Assembly: GCF_032062135.1 (NCBI RefSeq)
Contig: NC_092859.1
Coordinates: 106,317,547-106,381,546, forward strand
Source of the DNA: Pyxicephalus adspersus
Taxonomy: Eukaryota; Chordata; Amphibia; Anura; Pyxicephalidae
DNA: 64,000 nucleotides
Reading direction: 5' to 3'
Shown here in pieces: positions 13,211 through 25,416 of the stretch (its first letter is position 1; the number at the start of each line of letters is the position of its first letter). The notes beneath the pieces are model-generated. The model worked only from the letters and a program-made list of their open reading frames with translations, did not search any database and was not told the DNA's origin. The position numbers and the translations under genes are program-made.

Positions 13211-13746
13211 CAAACGTACTGTAAGATGCAGATGTAGTTTCTATTTTTTAACCTGTACTTGTACTTTTAACCTGTAGACTGACATATTACACAGCATACA
13301 AAATATTAGAAACTATCTATAGCTGTTCATTAGAACAAACACTTGTTTAATGCTGCATTTCTCAACTAGAGCTTGCTAGGGGTTCCGTGAGTAAAAGGAA
13401 ATATGTGACTCCCATGCCAATTTAGTGGACAGCATCTTTTTGGCTTTCTGTAAAGGTAACATTCTTTCCACTGCTATACTTCCCAATAACCATCACAATA
13501 ATGAACTGAGATATAGCAATTATAGCAGGGATCAAGATATGAAAGTCATTTCAAGGGTTCCCCCTTGTTGAAAAGGTTGGGAAAGGTTGCTCCAATGAAG
13601 ATCTCACAACCTTGAAAGCCTACCACTTTCTCCAGGATCAGTTGTCAGATAACCTACCAACTCTGCCAGTCTATGGACTGGCAATATTTATTTTGAAGGA
13701 TTCTTTAAAGCTGCGTACACACTTGCAATTTTTGTCGTTGGAAAGG
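13211..13746 (+). repeat. 536-bp direct duplication, copy 1
   Basis: It is identical to 17675-18210 except for one base (C at 13372, T at 17836), with an offset of 4464 bp. The left limit coincides with the break inside a MITE. The right limit of shared sequence is the end of the left arm of the hairpin MITE, because copy 2 runs into N there. It includes a reversed hAT-like fragment. Confidence 0.97.
13352..13598 (-). mobile_element. hAT-like element, reversed copy
   Basis: Read on the minus strand it contains AACCTTTTCAACAAGGGG, CCCTTGAAATGACTTTCA, GATGGTTATTGGGAAG and CCCCTAGCAAGCTC, ending GTTGAGAAAT. These match the element at 11812-12119 block by block. It lies within the duplicated segment, so an almost identical copy occurs at 17816-18062. 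Confidence 0.65.
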
Positions 13747-13800
13747 TTCTTTCATGATCCTTTCCAACGACAAAAATTGCAAGTGTGTACGCAGCTTTAA
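13705..13800. mobile_element. Perfect hairpin MITE flanked by TTAA
   Basis: Two 38-bp arms (13709-13746 and 13759-13796) are exact reverse complements, starting AGCTGCGTACACACTTGC. They are separated by a 12-base loop that is itself nearly palindromic. TTAA flanks both sides (13705-13708 and 13797-13800). This is the structure of a minimal TTAA-inserting, piggyBac-like miniature element. Being intronic, it would be transcribed as a very stable stem in the SEMA3A pre-mRNA. Confidence 0.88.
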
Positions 13801-16800
13801 TCAGTATAAGGAAATGTATACTTAAAAGATAATAAAAAAATAAATCATGTCTTAAACTGTGTGTTCAACTTAGGAAAAGTCCAACTGAACAAAGAATATA
13901 TGCAGTATATTGCTGGTATCTGCATTACCATTAAACTTACTGCATCACTGAAGATGAGTAACACAGAATATGATATTCTTGGTTTGCACTGTGAAAATCT
14001 TTATATTCATCCCTCTGGGGATCACTTTACTAAGCAACGTTATCCAAGCTAATTGGAAAAGGTTTGATATGTAAAGAATGACAATGCCGAGGACATAACC
14101 CTGCTTTGTATACCTGCAACCATATTTCATTGGTATGTTAATAATAAATATGTCATATGTTAACAGGAATGCATTATTTAAATTAAATTACATTTTTGTA
14201 TCCCTGAAATACTGTATGTGCTGGTTCTAAATATGTTTAGTTGAAAGTCACAATTTTCTCATCTGAAGCCTAAATGCCACTTCCCCACATTGGTTGTTAA
14301 ACATTTTCCATCCAAGCCTGAACAAATGATTCTGTAATTGAACTGCCTTTCAAAAGAAAAGGGTCAATTCACAAACAAGATTACAAGCTTCAGAGATGAA
14401 CAGCTATTTTCTAGCTGATCACCTCTAATAAATACCACACCTATCACCGATATCTGTCAGACAAAACAATGGCTTCAAAAAGCAAGAATCAGGAGAATTA
14501 CATAGGGACATTAGGAATTTATTTCCTCATTTTAGTAGATCAAATCCTAACAAAATAAGTAAAACGTATTCTAATCTCACAGCAGAACAAATGTGTCTCA
14601 TATTGTACATAATGCGGTACAGATCATGCAATGGTTTAAGTGAATTGTAACCCCTTAATGAACTTCTACTTGCTTTCCTTTGGTCGGTTCAAATCTGTAA
14701 ATTTGTTTTATATTATATATCTATGAATATATAGTTCAAAAATATCTGTTTATCCATTCAGAAATGGATTTATAACTTTCTAAATGTCTTTGCTGACTGT
14801 AACCTGTTGGCATTGTTCTCAGTTGTCTTTGTGCTGCTCCTTTATATACTTTATTTGAATCCTGGGGATATTTCCCCTTTCTTCCTGTTTAGAAACACAA
14901 CAGAAAAGTAAATCTCTCCAAAGAAAAAAAAAGGAAAATCCCCCTTCATAACTCTAACCTAAACAGGTATTCTCATTGATATGTTTTGCTTTGATTTTGG
15001 TTACTGGATTTCACATCCTTTTCTGCTCCAAGGGCAATGGTCAGAAAGACAAAGGAAAAGTATCCCAGCAAAGAAGGAAAAAATGCACAGAATATGCTTG
15101 TGTAAACCAATCAGCTTCTTAAACTGAGAGAACTGAACAGAACACGTAATGGGCTGTTACAGAAAACAGCAGTTGCCCAATTTTTGTTCAATATGTAAAA
15201 CCTCACCAGCAGATCTGTCATGGAACTGATTTTATACTGTTCAGTTTGCTTAAATAACGCTGCTATTCAAAATTTGGTAAAAAATAAACCGCTTCATGAT
15301 ACCTGGAATAGACATCTGCTGCAGAACAAAGCTTTCACAGTCATACAAAATCATAAGTATTTGTTAGTATATAATTATGCACATGCACTTACTGTGTATA
15401 TATATTTCTTTGCACCACTATGTCATCTATCGGCATTGAGCAAGCCAAACTAGTTTTGTCAGGACCCCCTATTTACTATTATACACCCCACGGGGAACAG
15501 GTTATTATCAGGTTTCTGAATGCTTTATCACACTTGATTTGTTTCACGTGCTATGCTCACCTTTTGTAGAGATTTGAATTGTTTTGGTTAAGTGAAGGTA
15601 GCACTCAGTATTTCCATATGACTTAACTTTATGTGCAGAAGAAAGAGACCTCAGTATACAAACATGTGGGGTAAAAGGTGTCTGCTGAATAGTTTTATAG
15701 CTGCCAGTGCATAGCACATCATTTATTTCAGTGGTTATGTCTGATAGTAAAAGTATGGTGCCAATGAAAAACAGTTAACTGAAAGCACAAACTAAATGTT
15801 TCAGATCTGCCGTTGTGTGTGAATATATAGTACTTGGTGTTTATTCAGACATGAGCTTAAACACCTATAATATTTTATAAATACATCAGCATGTTTTTTT
15901 GCCAAGAACCCTCTGTTTTTGTCTCAAAGCCATGTGCAGAGCAGCAGTAAAATGCTGAGGCTGAAATCTATGCAATACGGCATTTGGCAAATATAGGCAA
16001 AAAATAGAAATAAACAGAATACTGCACAGATCATCCCACCAATTAGGGGTAGAGGGTAACAGAACTAAAACTGAGCACCACTGCAAAGGCAGGCTTTAGC
16101 AGAACCAATGTTGGGAGGTATTAATGCATCATCTGATGCCTAGGCAGGGGTAATTTTGGGATCACTGAATTAATACTGGACGCTATTGTTGCAGACCCCA
16201 AGATCAATGCTGGAATTTAGAATTCTGGTTACTTGCACCAGTGATGGGGGTTTTTACTGTAGCCACGGACCCCAACATCGAGTGGTGTTAAGGTGTGTCA
16301 AATTTTGAATGCACATCAATGCATATTACATATAAGCATATTACCTCTGAAAATGTCCAAGCTGCCCTCCAATTTTTTAAATAGCTTGGGTAGCTCATTC
16401 TGAACCCCTTCACGTGTATGTTGACAGTTGGCTTCCACTATACCTTTGCATAAAATATGATGAAAGAACACAATCTTTTTCTCCTTTATGTTTTATAAGA
16501 TTTTTGGAATATTGTCAACACACTGTAAACGTAAGTTAAACTAATAGAGGAAAATCATATAGTAAGGTACAGAGCAAGACGGAAGCTGGTGCACAAGTAA
16601 ATCAGAATTTATCTTTAATCTGCATTTTAAAATTCCACCAGAACAAAAGAGGAAACGTATACAAGAATCCTGGTAGAGCTAGAATATAATCAATTAATAG
16701 ATGCTAGAAAGAAAATAAGGTATTGGATTGCAGAACTGTAACTTTTTAGCACTAATCACTTGACTATAATGACAGTCTCTACCACAGTCTCAAATCGGAT

Positions 16801-17674
16801 TATCTGTGGTATTGATCAAACACTCAGCAAGTGGCTGTTTCATGCTGCAAAGAAAACCATTAGTCCAGGTTCAATGGCCTCTCTTCTTTTCATTGACTTT
16901 ATTGTCATAGCACCATATCTAATTGTACTGCTCGCTGTGTCATTCTGTACCAGCTATATTCTTTATATGCAGGGAAGGAGGATTACATTTTATGAAACCG
17001 GAAGGCAGATTCAACTAAGGCCAGTTTATATGTAATTTGTGCTTCAGCTTGACTGCTCCTGTCTGTGCATGTCAGTATAGTTTGTACCTAGTCCTTGTAA
17101 GGTGAGTTTTACCTTCTCGAGGAATAGTACTCCCCTACACTGCATTCTATTATTTCCCTCCTGACAGGTCTATTTTGTCTGCATTTTTGTATTATTTATA
17201 GCTGCAATGTCAGATGTATAATTACAACAGTATATATTTCAGAAAAGGGAACAGAAGCATGAAGCCGTGCAGGTGTTACCAGGTGCTTGCTTTGAAAGCA
17301 TATTTTAAAGTCATTCGTAGCTTGTGGTAATAAGACTTTGCCGAATGCTTTTCAAAGCTCCAAACACTTTATTAAAAGTGCATTCAATTACAAAATATTT
17401 AAAAAGTGATTAACCTCTTAATGCCATTAGACATTATATTACATATTGGTGACTGCTATGAAAGGGCAATTTTTCACAGAGTGCAATGAGTCATTTAGCT
17501 AGAGATGCATTTTGATATAATATATGGCTATATTATATATGCTGACACTCATTAGGATTGTCTAAAGGGTGGTTTTGTAATATCATAGAGCAGTACCCAT
17601 ATTACATCTGCTCTATATCATCTTTGCTTATGCAGAAATATTCTAATATTTAGAAAAAAACACATGGTTAGTAT

Positions 17675-18210
17675 CAAACGTACTGTAAGATGCAGATGTA
17701 GTTTCTATTTTTTAACCTGTACTTGTACTTTTAACCTGTAGACTGACATATTACACAGCATACAAAATATTAGAAACTATCTATAGCTGTTCATTAGAAC
17801 AAACACTTGTTTAATGCTGCATTTCTCAACTAGAGTTTGCTAGGGGTTCCGTGAGTAAAAGGAAATATGTGACTCCCATGCCAATTTAGTGGACAGCATC
17901 TTTTTGGCTTTCTGTAAAGGTAACATTCTTTCCACTGCTATACTTCCCAATAACCATCACAATAATGAACTGAGATATAGCAATTATAGCAGGGATCAAG
18001 ATATGAAAGTCATTTCAAGGGTTCCCCCTTGTTGAAAAGGTTGGGAAAGGTTGCTCCAATGAAGATCTCACAACCTTGAAAGCCTACCACTTTCTCCAGG
18101 ATCAGTTGTCAGATAACCTACCAACTCTGCCAGTCTATGGACTGGCAATATTTATTTTGAAGGATTCTTTAAAGCTGCGTACACACTTGCAATTTTTGTC
18201 GTTGGAAAGG
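17675..18210 (+). repeat. 536-bp direct duplication, copy 2 (ends at gap)
   Basis: This is the second copy of 13211-13746, with one mismatch at 17836. Its left flank is intronic sequence unrelated to the flank of copy 1. Its right limit is exactly the first N of the gap, just after the left arm of the hairpin MITE. A stretch this similar ending at a gap is typical of scaffold-level false duplication, though a recent real duplication is possible. Confidence 0.97.
17816..18062 (-). mobile_element. hAT-like element, reversed copy (in duplication copy 2)
   Basis: It is the same fragment as 13352-13598, with one base difference, and is present only because the surrounding 536 bp is repeated. Confidence 0.65.
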
Positions 18211-18363
18211 NNNNNNNNNNNNNNNNNNNNNNNNNNNNNNNNNNNNNNNNNNNNNNNNNNNNNNNNNNNNNNNNNNNNNNNNNNNNNNNNNNNNNNNNNN
18301 NNNNNNNNNNNNNNNNNNNNNNNNNNNNNNNNNNNNNNNNNNNNNNNNNNNNNNNNNNNNNNN
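18211..18363. other. Assembly gap (153 N)
   Basis: A run of 153 undetermined bases. The left side stops after the left arm of a palindromic MITE, and the right side resumes inside another palindromic MITE. The gap therefore sits where hairpin-forming DNA is expected to defeat sequencing or assembly. Its true length is unknown. Open frames drawn across it are meaningless. Confidence 0.99.
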
Positions 18364-18500
18364 TCCATCGTCCGTGGATCCGGCAGGTCGGTCGTCCGGA
18401 CGATGGACGACACCGACTGTACACACGGAAGATTTTCGCCCGATAATTGGCCGATGCCGATTATCGGGCGATAAAAATCTGCCGTGTGTACGTAGCTTAA
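18364..18500 (-). mobile_element. Palindromic MITE, terminal part (AAGCTACGTACACAC end)
   Basis: Read on the minus strand it begins AAGCTACGTACACACGGCAG and continues with the ATCGCCCGATAATCGGC subterminal repeat, a GGACGACCGACCTGCCGG block and GGACGATGGA. It matches the first 130 or so bases of 12959-13210 with few differences. TTAA is present at its outer border (18497-18500). The inner part is lost in the gap. Confidence 0.85.
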
Positions 18501-21500
18501 CAAAGTATTTGTAACACAGCTTGACAATTGTGTCAATGTCTCTAATAGGTGCTTGAAATACTCTAGAAATAAAGCCTTTATATATGTACATTGTAAGAAT
18601 AGGGTCTATAGGTACAAATAGCAGACCACTGCACAAACAAGTATAGTATTTGTATTAAATACCAATTTCCTTTTACTTTGTCTAAAATTGGGCACATATT
18701 ACAATCTGATTCAATAAGATATTTAGGATTTACCAAAACTATGAAGTACATGGGATTACCATAATTGGCTATAAATTGAATAGAAGGGCATTGCTTTATA
18801 TTTTTGTTTATACGTTTAGAGATTGTATTATTAAATTGAAATTTCTGCGATCAGCATGAGTTACATTCATGTAAAATTTTGTTAGCTAAAACCAGACTTT
18901 AGAGTCATAGTAGACCCTTCTGAAAGAGACTGCTTTATTATGGTACATTATGTCAGTTTGACCTGACCATCTTTGTGGAGGTCTTTCTGAAATGTAAAAT
19001 GAAAAAAAATAATAAGACCTTGTGGTTGTGCCAGTTTAGCAAAAAGCGCTCCTCTTCCACAATGATCAGACTTCAATACTGGAACTTTACAGCATGTAAC
19101 AATAATATAGGAGAGGTCTGTTTTGTGTTTAATATTTATGGCCACAGCCAAGTTCTGCACAGATACCAAGATCTGGGTCAGTTCTTGGGCTGGCATTTCA
19201 GTCCAGGAGGTAGATAATAATAATCTTAGATAATGTCTAAACCATTCAAATAGAAAGGAACAAGGAATTATCATGAAGAGTGCTGTGATAAATACTTTGT
19301 GATACACCGACATATAACCTAGCATTCTGCACGAACCCTGAACAAAACTCAACTTATGACAGGTCAACTTTAATTCAAGCACCAAGTTTTTTACTGTATA
19401 CCTGACAATCACATCCCTGGGCATTGACAACCCACAAACTAAAGCAAATACTAACATATAATAGGCAAAAAGTAGACACATTCACTCTGTGATTTCTGGC
19501 AGTTCTAAACTTCCCGTCCCTGCATGTGAAAGCATGAGCAGTGCCATTTAAAGAGCAGCACTAGCATAATTACTGACTTGTATATCTGTCATTTAGACAC
19601 AAATAGACTGAAAAACACTAATGTATAATTATGAAATATGCATGGGCAAAACTGAATGCACTAAATGACAGCTGAAAAGAACAAGTGATTAATTGCTATG
19701 TAATGATTTAAGAAGGACCTTGGAAGAAATATATTATGATTTTTTTTTAATCTGTCACTTGCTAAATTATTGCTGTAATGGAAAGCATGACGGATGTCAG
19801 AGAGAAAACCGCAGTAAATTATTTTGCACAGTTTTATGTCTACTGTAAGTAAGCATTTTTTTAACACGCCTAAAATGTTTCAGGATTTTTTGTTATCAGA
19901 ACTCAAAAGGGAAACGGTCGCCAAGGGAATAATATAGTTGGACATGAAGAATTAATCTGAAGTAACATATTTTTACAAAATTTGTCTGGATAAAGTGCTT
20001 TTGAATCATATTAAGCAGTGACCAGGCAGAGAACTCACAATTTTAATAGGGTTGTATTTGTGATCAATGGTTGGGATTCCACTACTGCCTACTTGAAAAT
20101 CACAACATGAATGTAAAAGGTAAAAATAATGAAGCCATCAGACTTTTTACGGAATAACCTTGAATTGTATCGAACGGTTTACATTTGGTACTTTTTGGTT
20201 CCCTTTCACCCTTTTTCTTGTTTTTTTAATGATATTTTTGGTTATTTGCTTGTTTATACCTGTATATTTATTATATTTTGTATTTAGAAATCCTTTCTAA
20301 ATAAACAGATTTAACATAAAATATGAAGCTATATATATATCATACATTTGGTTTGTGAGTTGTTGTATAAAATAATACTGGGTGCATTTTATTATCCCTG
20401 TGACCTCTAAAGCTATTAGAACTCTCTGTTGTGGGGGAACTATATGTAATCATACCTCAGCGGGGTAGTGTAATCCGTAATTTTAAACTCTTTTACAAAA
20501 ATGAAATTTTAAAGTGTCAGTTAAGTAGAAACCGTTAACCTATGCTTCTTAACCAGAAAAGTTTGTAACCTTTCGTTAACAACAGGAAAACTGTACTATG
20601 GAGAAGGAATTTCCTGTTGGGTTATTACTAGGGATTAAAGGCCAGAGGGGACAGGTAAAGCAGAAAATGCTAAATTCCATAGAGATATCCTTTAGGAAAA
20701 AATGTTCACTGTATAACTACTTTGCTAAAAAAAAAAAAGAAAAAGATGCAAACGTCTCAAGAACTCTGAAACCATTTATCATAATTGTACATTGTCATGT
20801 GGTCTCAGGGGGCAAATGTTCATAAATATCTAGGGAGGTCTGCAATAAATTTGGCATGCCAAAATATGTTTTCATAAATATTCAGCATTACAGAATGTGC
20901 CTGTCTAATGTGTACAGAATAAAAACACAGAGAACTGAATGCAATATATTTCAGGAGAAAAACAGAAAGAATATCATTAAAAACTGCATACATCCTATAA
21001 GAACCACATTTATAATATAATAGGGCATGCATTAACATAGAAACAGCATAGGCTACAAAAATGTGCATAGACAATCTAGAAAGATAAATAAATGACTTCA
21101 AGATGGTCAGAATGTGTAATGTAATGACAGTGTCAGCATAAAATGATTCATGATACATAACCCCAAACAAGCAATAGTTTTCAATAATAGCTGCTGATAT
21201 ACTTTTTTTTTTGCAGCACCTCAGTGTCTTGAGCATTTTATTTTTTCAAGAATGAGAATAGCAGGAAAGATGCCAAACTATGGAACTGAGAAGGTTAATA
21301 TATGGATGGGTGAGGGCAAAGTTACAAGGCTACCCATGGTCACATTGCTTTCCTTGCACTCTTTGAACCCAATCACTGTTGAGACCACTGCAACCAGTAA
21401 TTCTAACCACTTAGTTGTTTAAACAAATAGAGCTATCTGAAAATAATTAAAACCAGTAAAGTATAAAACACCACAAGCATGTTATTTTATTATCCAATTT

Positions 21501-21761
21501 GGCAGTAATTCTGTATCTAATTCCAAGCAATCAAATCTATTGTCTCACTGCTGATCGTATTGTATACAGCTTTCAGCACATCCTGTACTATTGTATTTAT
21601 ATAATTTTGATGCTGTGTATGCTTTGCTCCAAATAATTATAAGTTATTTAACAATGTCACAAGACTCTGTCATGGACACAGACATATATTTTCATTCTTT
21701 GGTATACCTTTTCATATCTTGTCTTTTTCAACAACTGGACAGTATGGAAGAAAAAGCTTAA

Positions 21762-22274
21762 AGCGTAGCTAAACTCAGAATTTTTACTTTACATAAAAGG
21801 GTAGAGTTTTAAGTGCAACACCCTTTTTTTATTAAAAAAGGAGGTTTATCACCCCCCTTAATAATTGATCAGATAGGCAATCAAGAATGAATGGGAGCCC
21901 AAAGCCTCCCAGGATACTTATGTTACGCATCCCGGGCGGCTCTTTACCCAAGCATCTCAGGCATGCGCAGAAGGAGGCATTTAATTAATAATAGAAAAAA
22001 TTGCCAATCTCACCCATGTGCATTCATGAGATCGGCAAGTTTATTCCCAATCTACGTCACCCAATCTCCTGCCTACGCAGTGCAGATTTGTGGGATGTAG
22101 GAAGAAGAACGCGGAACAAGAGAGAAGATGTCGCTGCCTGGCACTCCCTCTGTGCTGGGCCGAAGACAGATATTGGGACAATGCTGGACCCGATAGAAAA
22201 AACCTCCCGACAGATAGACTGATCTGCGGGATTGAAGGTAGGTGTGATTTTATTGTTTTGGGTTTACTTCCACT
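21762..22274. mobile_element. TTAA-type MITE, about 510 bp
   Basis: The left end AGCGTAGCTAAACTCAGAAT follows TTAA (21758-21761). The right end reads GGGTTTACTTCCACTT followed by TTAT, the reverse complement of a similar terminus (AAGTGGAAGTAAACCC). The interior is GC-richer, with direct and inverted blocks such as CCAATCTCACC and GAGATCGGCAAG. Three overlapping open frames inside have no recognisable product. Inferred to be a non-autonomous DNA element with a mutated right target site. Confidence 0.68.
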
Positions 22275-23194
22275 TTATTATGAACTCTTTGGACACTATG
22301 GAATTTTTCCTTGCTGGTTTATGAAATAAAGCAGAATAAAGGGCAGTCATGTCAAACTATAAGGTAGTAACTAAATACACTTTAAATGATTTTTGTTTGC
22401 TGTAGTCTCATCAGTAAAATCTATGGCTATGGAAAACAGACATATTTGTACAAAACAGAGTATGTGTATGCTTGGCCATGTAACCACCCTTTAGATGATC
22501 AAATGATTAGTAAACATTTCCTTATTATGTCTTTTATCTTATTTATATCTTTTATTGTTTTTTTTAGAAATGATGTTTTCAAAAGCAGAAAGCTGATGAT
22601 TGGTTGCTTTTAGCTGTAACACATCATTGCTTTCTGAAAAACATTTTTTTTAAAGTAGAGAAAGAAGTTTGGCAGAATCTGTCAGATAAGAAAGCGGAAT
22701 GAAGTGGTTGTGGGCAGCCCCAGCAATTACCCATAACAGCTCTGAGCTTCATAGAAACCACAGTGACATTTGGTTATACAGCATTTTAATTGTACACATT
22801 TCTATGTAGACTTAACCCATATCATATTTCTGCAAATCACTTCCAACAGAGAGTGTGTAGACCAAACAAAAATATTTTAATATGTTAAAATAAACTATAG
22901 AAATATTCACAGGCTTGGTGAAAACCATCATGTTTGATTTGTGTGTATTAAACAGTGAATAATTACTGCAGAGTCTTCACACATATGGCGCGGACATATA
23001 AAATGTGTAACTTCGGGAGTGGCTCTGTTTATGTATTTATATCTGCCCATACATCATTTCCTTATGCTTGACTAAAGAGATGGCATTTGTTACTGGGAGT
23101 AGGCTGTGCAATGCTGTTGATACGGTTAGCTAATGGTCTACCACATTCACTAACATCTACATGACATATTACATAAACACATTTTTAATATTAC

Positions 23195-23314
23195 CTCCGG
23201 ATAGTGGCCAATATCAATATAGGTACAGACAGGGTGAAAAGCTCCAGTTCCACAGGCATACAAGTGAGTGTGGTTGTAAACCTTCAGAACCTTGATAAAA
23301 TTGGCACATTCTTT
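23195..23314 (-). CDS. SEMA3A: SEMA3A coding exon 4 (sema domain)
   Basis: The 120-bp exon encodes exactly 40 residues: it begins [11 protein letters not shown], continues with [16 protein letters not shown], and ends IGHYPE. Both boundaries are phase 0. The acceptor is TTTCTTTACACAG and the donor is GAG|GTAATA. It corresponds to about residues 112-151 of mammalian SEMA3A. It carries Cys114 (partner of Cys103 in exon 3), and Cys132 and Cys141, which form the second conserved sema disulfide. The sequon NHT aligns with glycosylated Asn125. [10 protein letters not shown] is one of the best conserved semaphorin motifs. The match to SEMA3A is close: only a few conservative changes such as Ile to Val and Glu to Asp. 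The open frame continues a little way into intron 3, but the splice site defines the exon start. Confidence 0.97.
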
Positions 23315-25416
23315 CTGTGTAAAGAAACAGAAACATAACATTAGTCTATTAGCATAGTACATACATCAGTTTTAAGATTATATACATATACCACTAAAAT
23401 TAAGAGTTGTCCATTTTAATAAGGCACTCATCAAACAATATATTTTTTTGGAAATCAACATTCATTTCTAGGAATTCATATCCCTGCAAATAGATAATCC
23501 ACATATCTCCAGATGTACCCTGCCTTCCAATGCCATACTGACTGATAGAAATGTGTGTATAATCCACCAGTCTGTACTCTATTCAATAATAACAGTTGTA
23601 GCTTTATTGTAGCGATATACTGCTTCTATATGAAGGTTTGCAAAGTATGGCATAGTCTAACAAACAAAAGATCAGTGATCAGTGAACACAGTAGCCAATT
23701 AGTAAACCACCATAAAAAAACTGTGACTTTACTGAGGGCACATCAAGATATCTTTTAAATAAGAAAATATAGCTAGAGTGGTAGATGAAGTTCACTCAAT
23801 AACTTGCACTATAACAAAAAAATATATAAATAGCACATTCATTAACACTTATCACAGGATATAAATAAACCTTACAATAAATATAATATATTATATATAA
23901 TGTGATTCAATATATATATAACTTTAGATGTTATGAGCTTAAAAAAAAAAATTACACTAACACTTATGCACACATGGTAAACGTGTGATATATTTGGCAT
24001 CTTTATGAGCCTATGTGTGTTGGCATACATGCTTTTTTGGTGCACCAATCTGTTCCCTCAACATTCGTCCATACACCAGAATACACACATGACCCCTTTT
24101 AAGGCAATGAAAAGCATAATGGGTATCTCACAGCTTTATATGTTGTTGCATGTTGGAGAATTAAACAATGTGTGTGTTTTTGCAACACTAAAATTGGAGC
24201 CAACAAATGTCACCATACTGTGCTCTATGATCACTCACATTTTGATATTTATGCGCCCGGCTCATCTACATAAGTTTGGTAAATTTGAAAATGTTATCAA
24301 AAAAGGGCAAAAAAGATCTGTTTAGTGCACACATGGCTTGCTTTAAAATTCAGCTTTACATTTGTTGAATTAAATATTGGTTGTGATGTGATGTAACTCA
24401 ACCCAGCTCCAGGGTTAATGTCAGTTACACTTAGAGAGAAGACTTCTATTTTGTTAACCCAACTGCCAGTTAAAACTGTTTTCAGCAGATTTTCAGATCT
24501 GAGAAAGAACAGCTCCAAAGGTGTTATGTATATGGATGTGTGTCATAACCAAGACACAACTCTCTTCTCATTCCTGGCTCTGAGCCTAAACAGACATTCC
24601 TTCAATAAAAGTTCCTGCACACATCAATACTTGTATCTATATCTTTAGCATATTGGAACAAAAAAACAACAGTGTATTTTTGTGACATGGTGTGATTCAA
24701 CGGGGAAATTATATTACAAAATATAGTTTATACATTTTTTAGGTATCATTGTAAAGTTTGTTAGGTCAACACTTTTTTACCATTTGTCAAAGACCAAGTA
24801 ATGGCTGAGATACCGGTCAAGTTTTTTTTATTGTCCTTTTTGGTTCTACCTTAGAGTATATCTATGGAGGAGAAGTATTGTCACTCAAAATACCCTCTCC
24901 TCATCTCTTTAACATTGGTAGGGTATATTCTCAACTTTACGAAGTTAGCTATGACAAGGCTAATGGATAACTATATTGGCAAAGACAAACAGCATTGGAA
25001 GTTGTAATAAAGGTTTTCTTTAATTAAACAGATATAAACAAAATGTTCTTAATTTAAAAGAAAGTACAGGAAAAGATAATTGTTAGGGTTTGCACCAAGC
25101 TGAAATGAAGTTAAATATATCATTGCAACACAAGTAAAAGATATTACCTGCCAAAAGACATAAGTTCAGCCAGTCCCAGACATCTCAACTATGCTACAAT
25201 GTGACCGCATGTATAAAGCCTTAGGCAGATAAGTCCTTTTTTAGAATTTTAATTACATGTGAATGCACTGAAAAATGTTACATCCATTTTAATATTACTC
25301 AGACAAAAAAGGGTCAATTTATAAAGCAGTGAATCTGACATTCATTGAAACATTCCCTAACAGAGAATCATCTAATCATTTTTAGCTCATTCCAGCAACA
25401 TGTATTTCGTTTAGAA

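Larger units (their letters stand above)
8431..23194 (-). other. SEMA3A intron 4
   Basis: This 14.8-kb phase 0 intron lies between exon 4 (donor GTAATA) and exon 5. It contains a hAT-like element (11812-12119), half of a palindromic MITE (12959-13210), a 536-bp direct duplication (13211-13746 and 17675-18210), a perfect hairpin MITE (13705-13800), an assembly gap (18211-18363), the other end of the MITE (18364-18500) and a TTAA-type MITE (21762-22274). From 8431 to 11811, from 13801 to 17674, from 18501 to 21757 and from 22275 to 23194 I see only AT-rich intronic sequence with no exon or RNA gene. Confidence 0.9.

Noticed and set aside
18076..18636. Open frames of 90-155 codons spanning the N run
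   Set aside because: They exist only because undetermined bases cannot contain stop codons.
23195..23314. Exon 4 as part of SEMA3D, SEMA3E or SEMA3C
   Set aside because: Paralogues differ at [13 protein letters not shown] and GHYPE positions; the SEMA3A pattern holds across all five exons.
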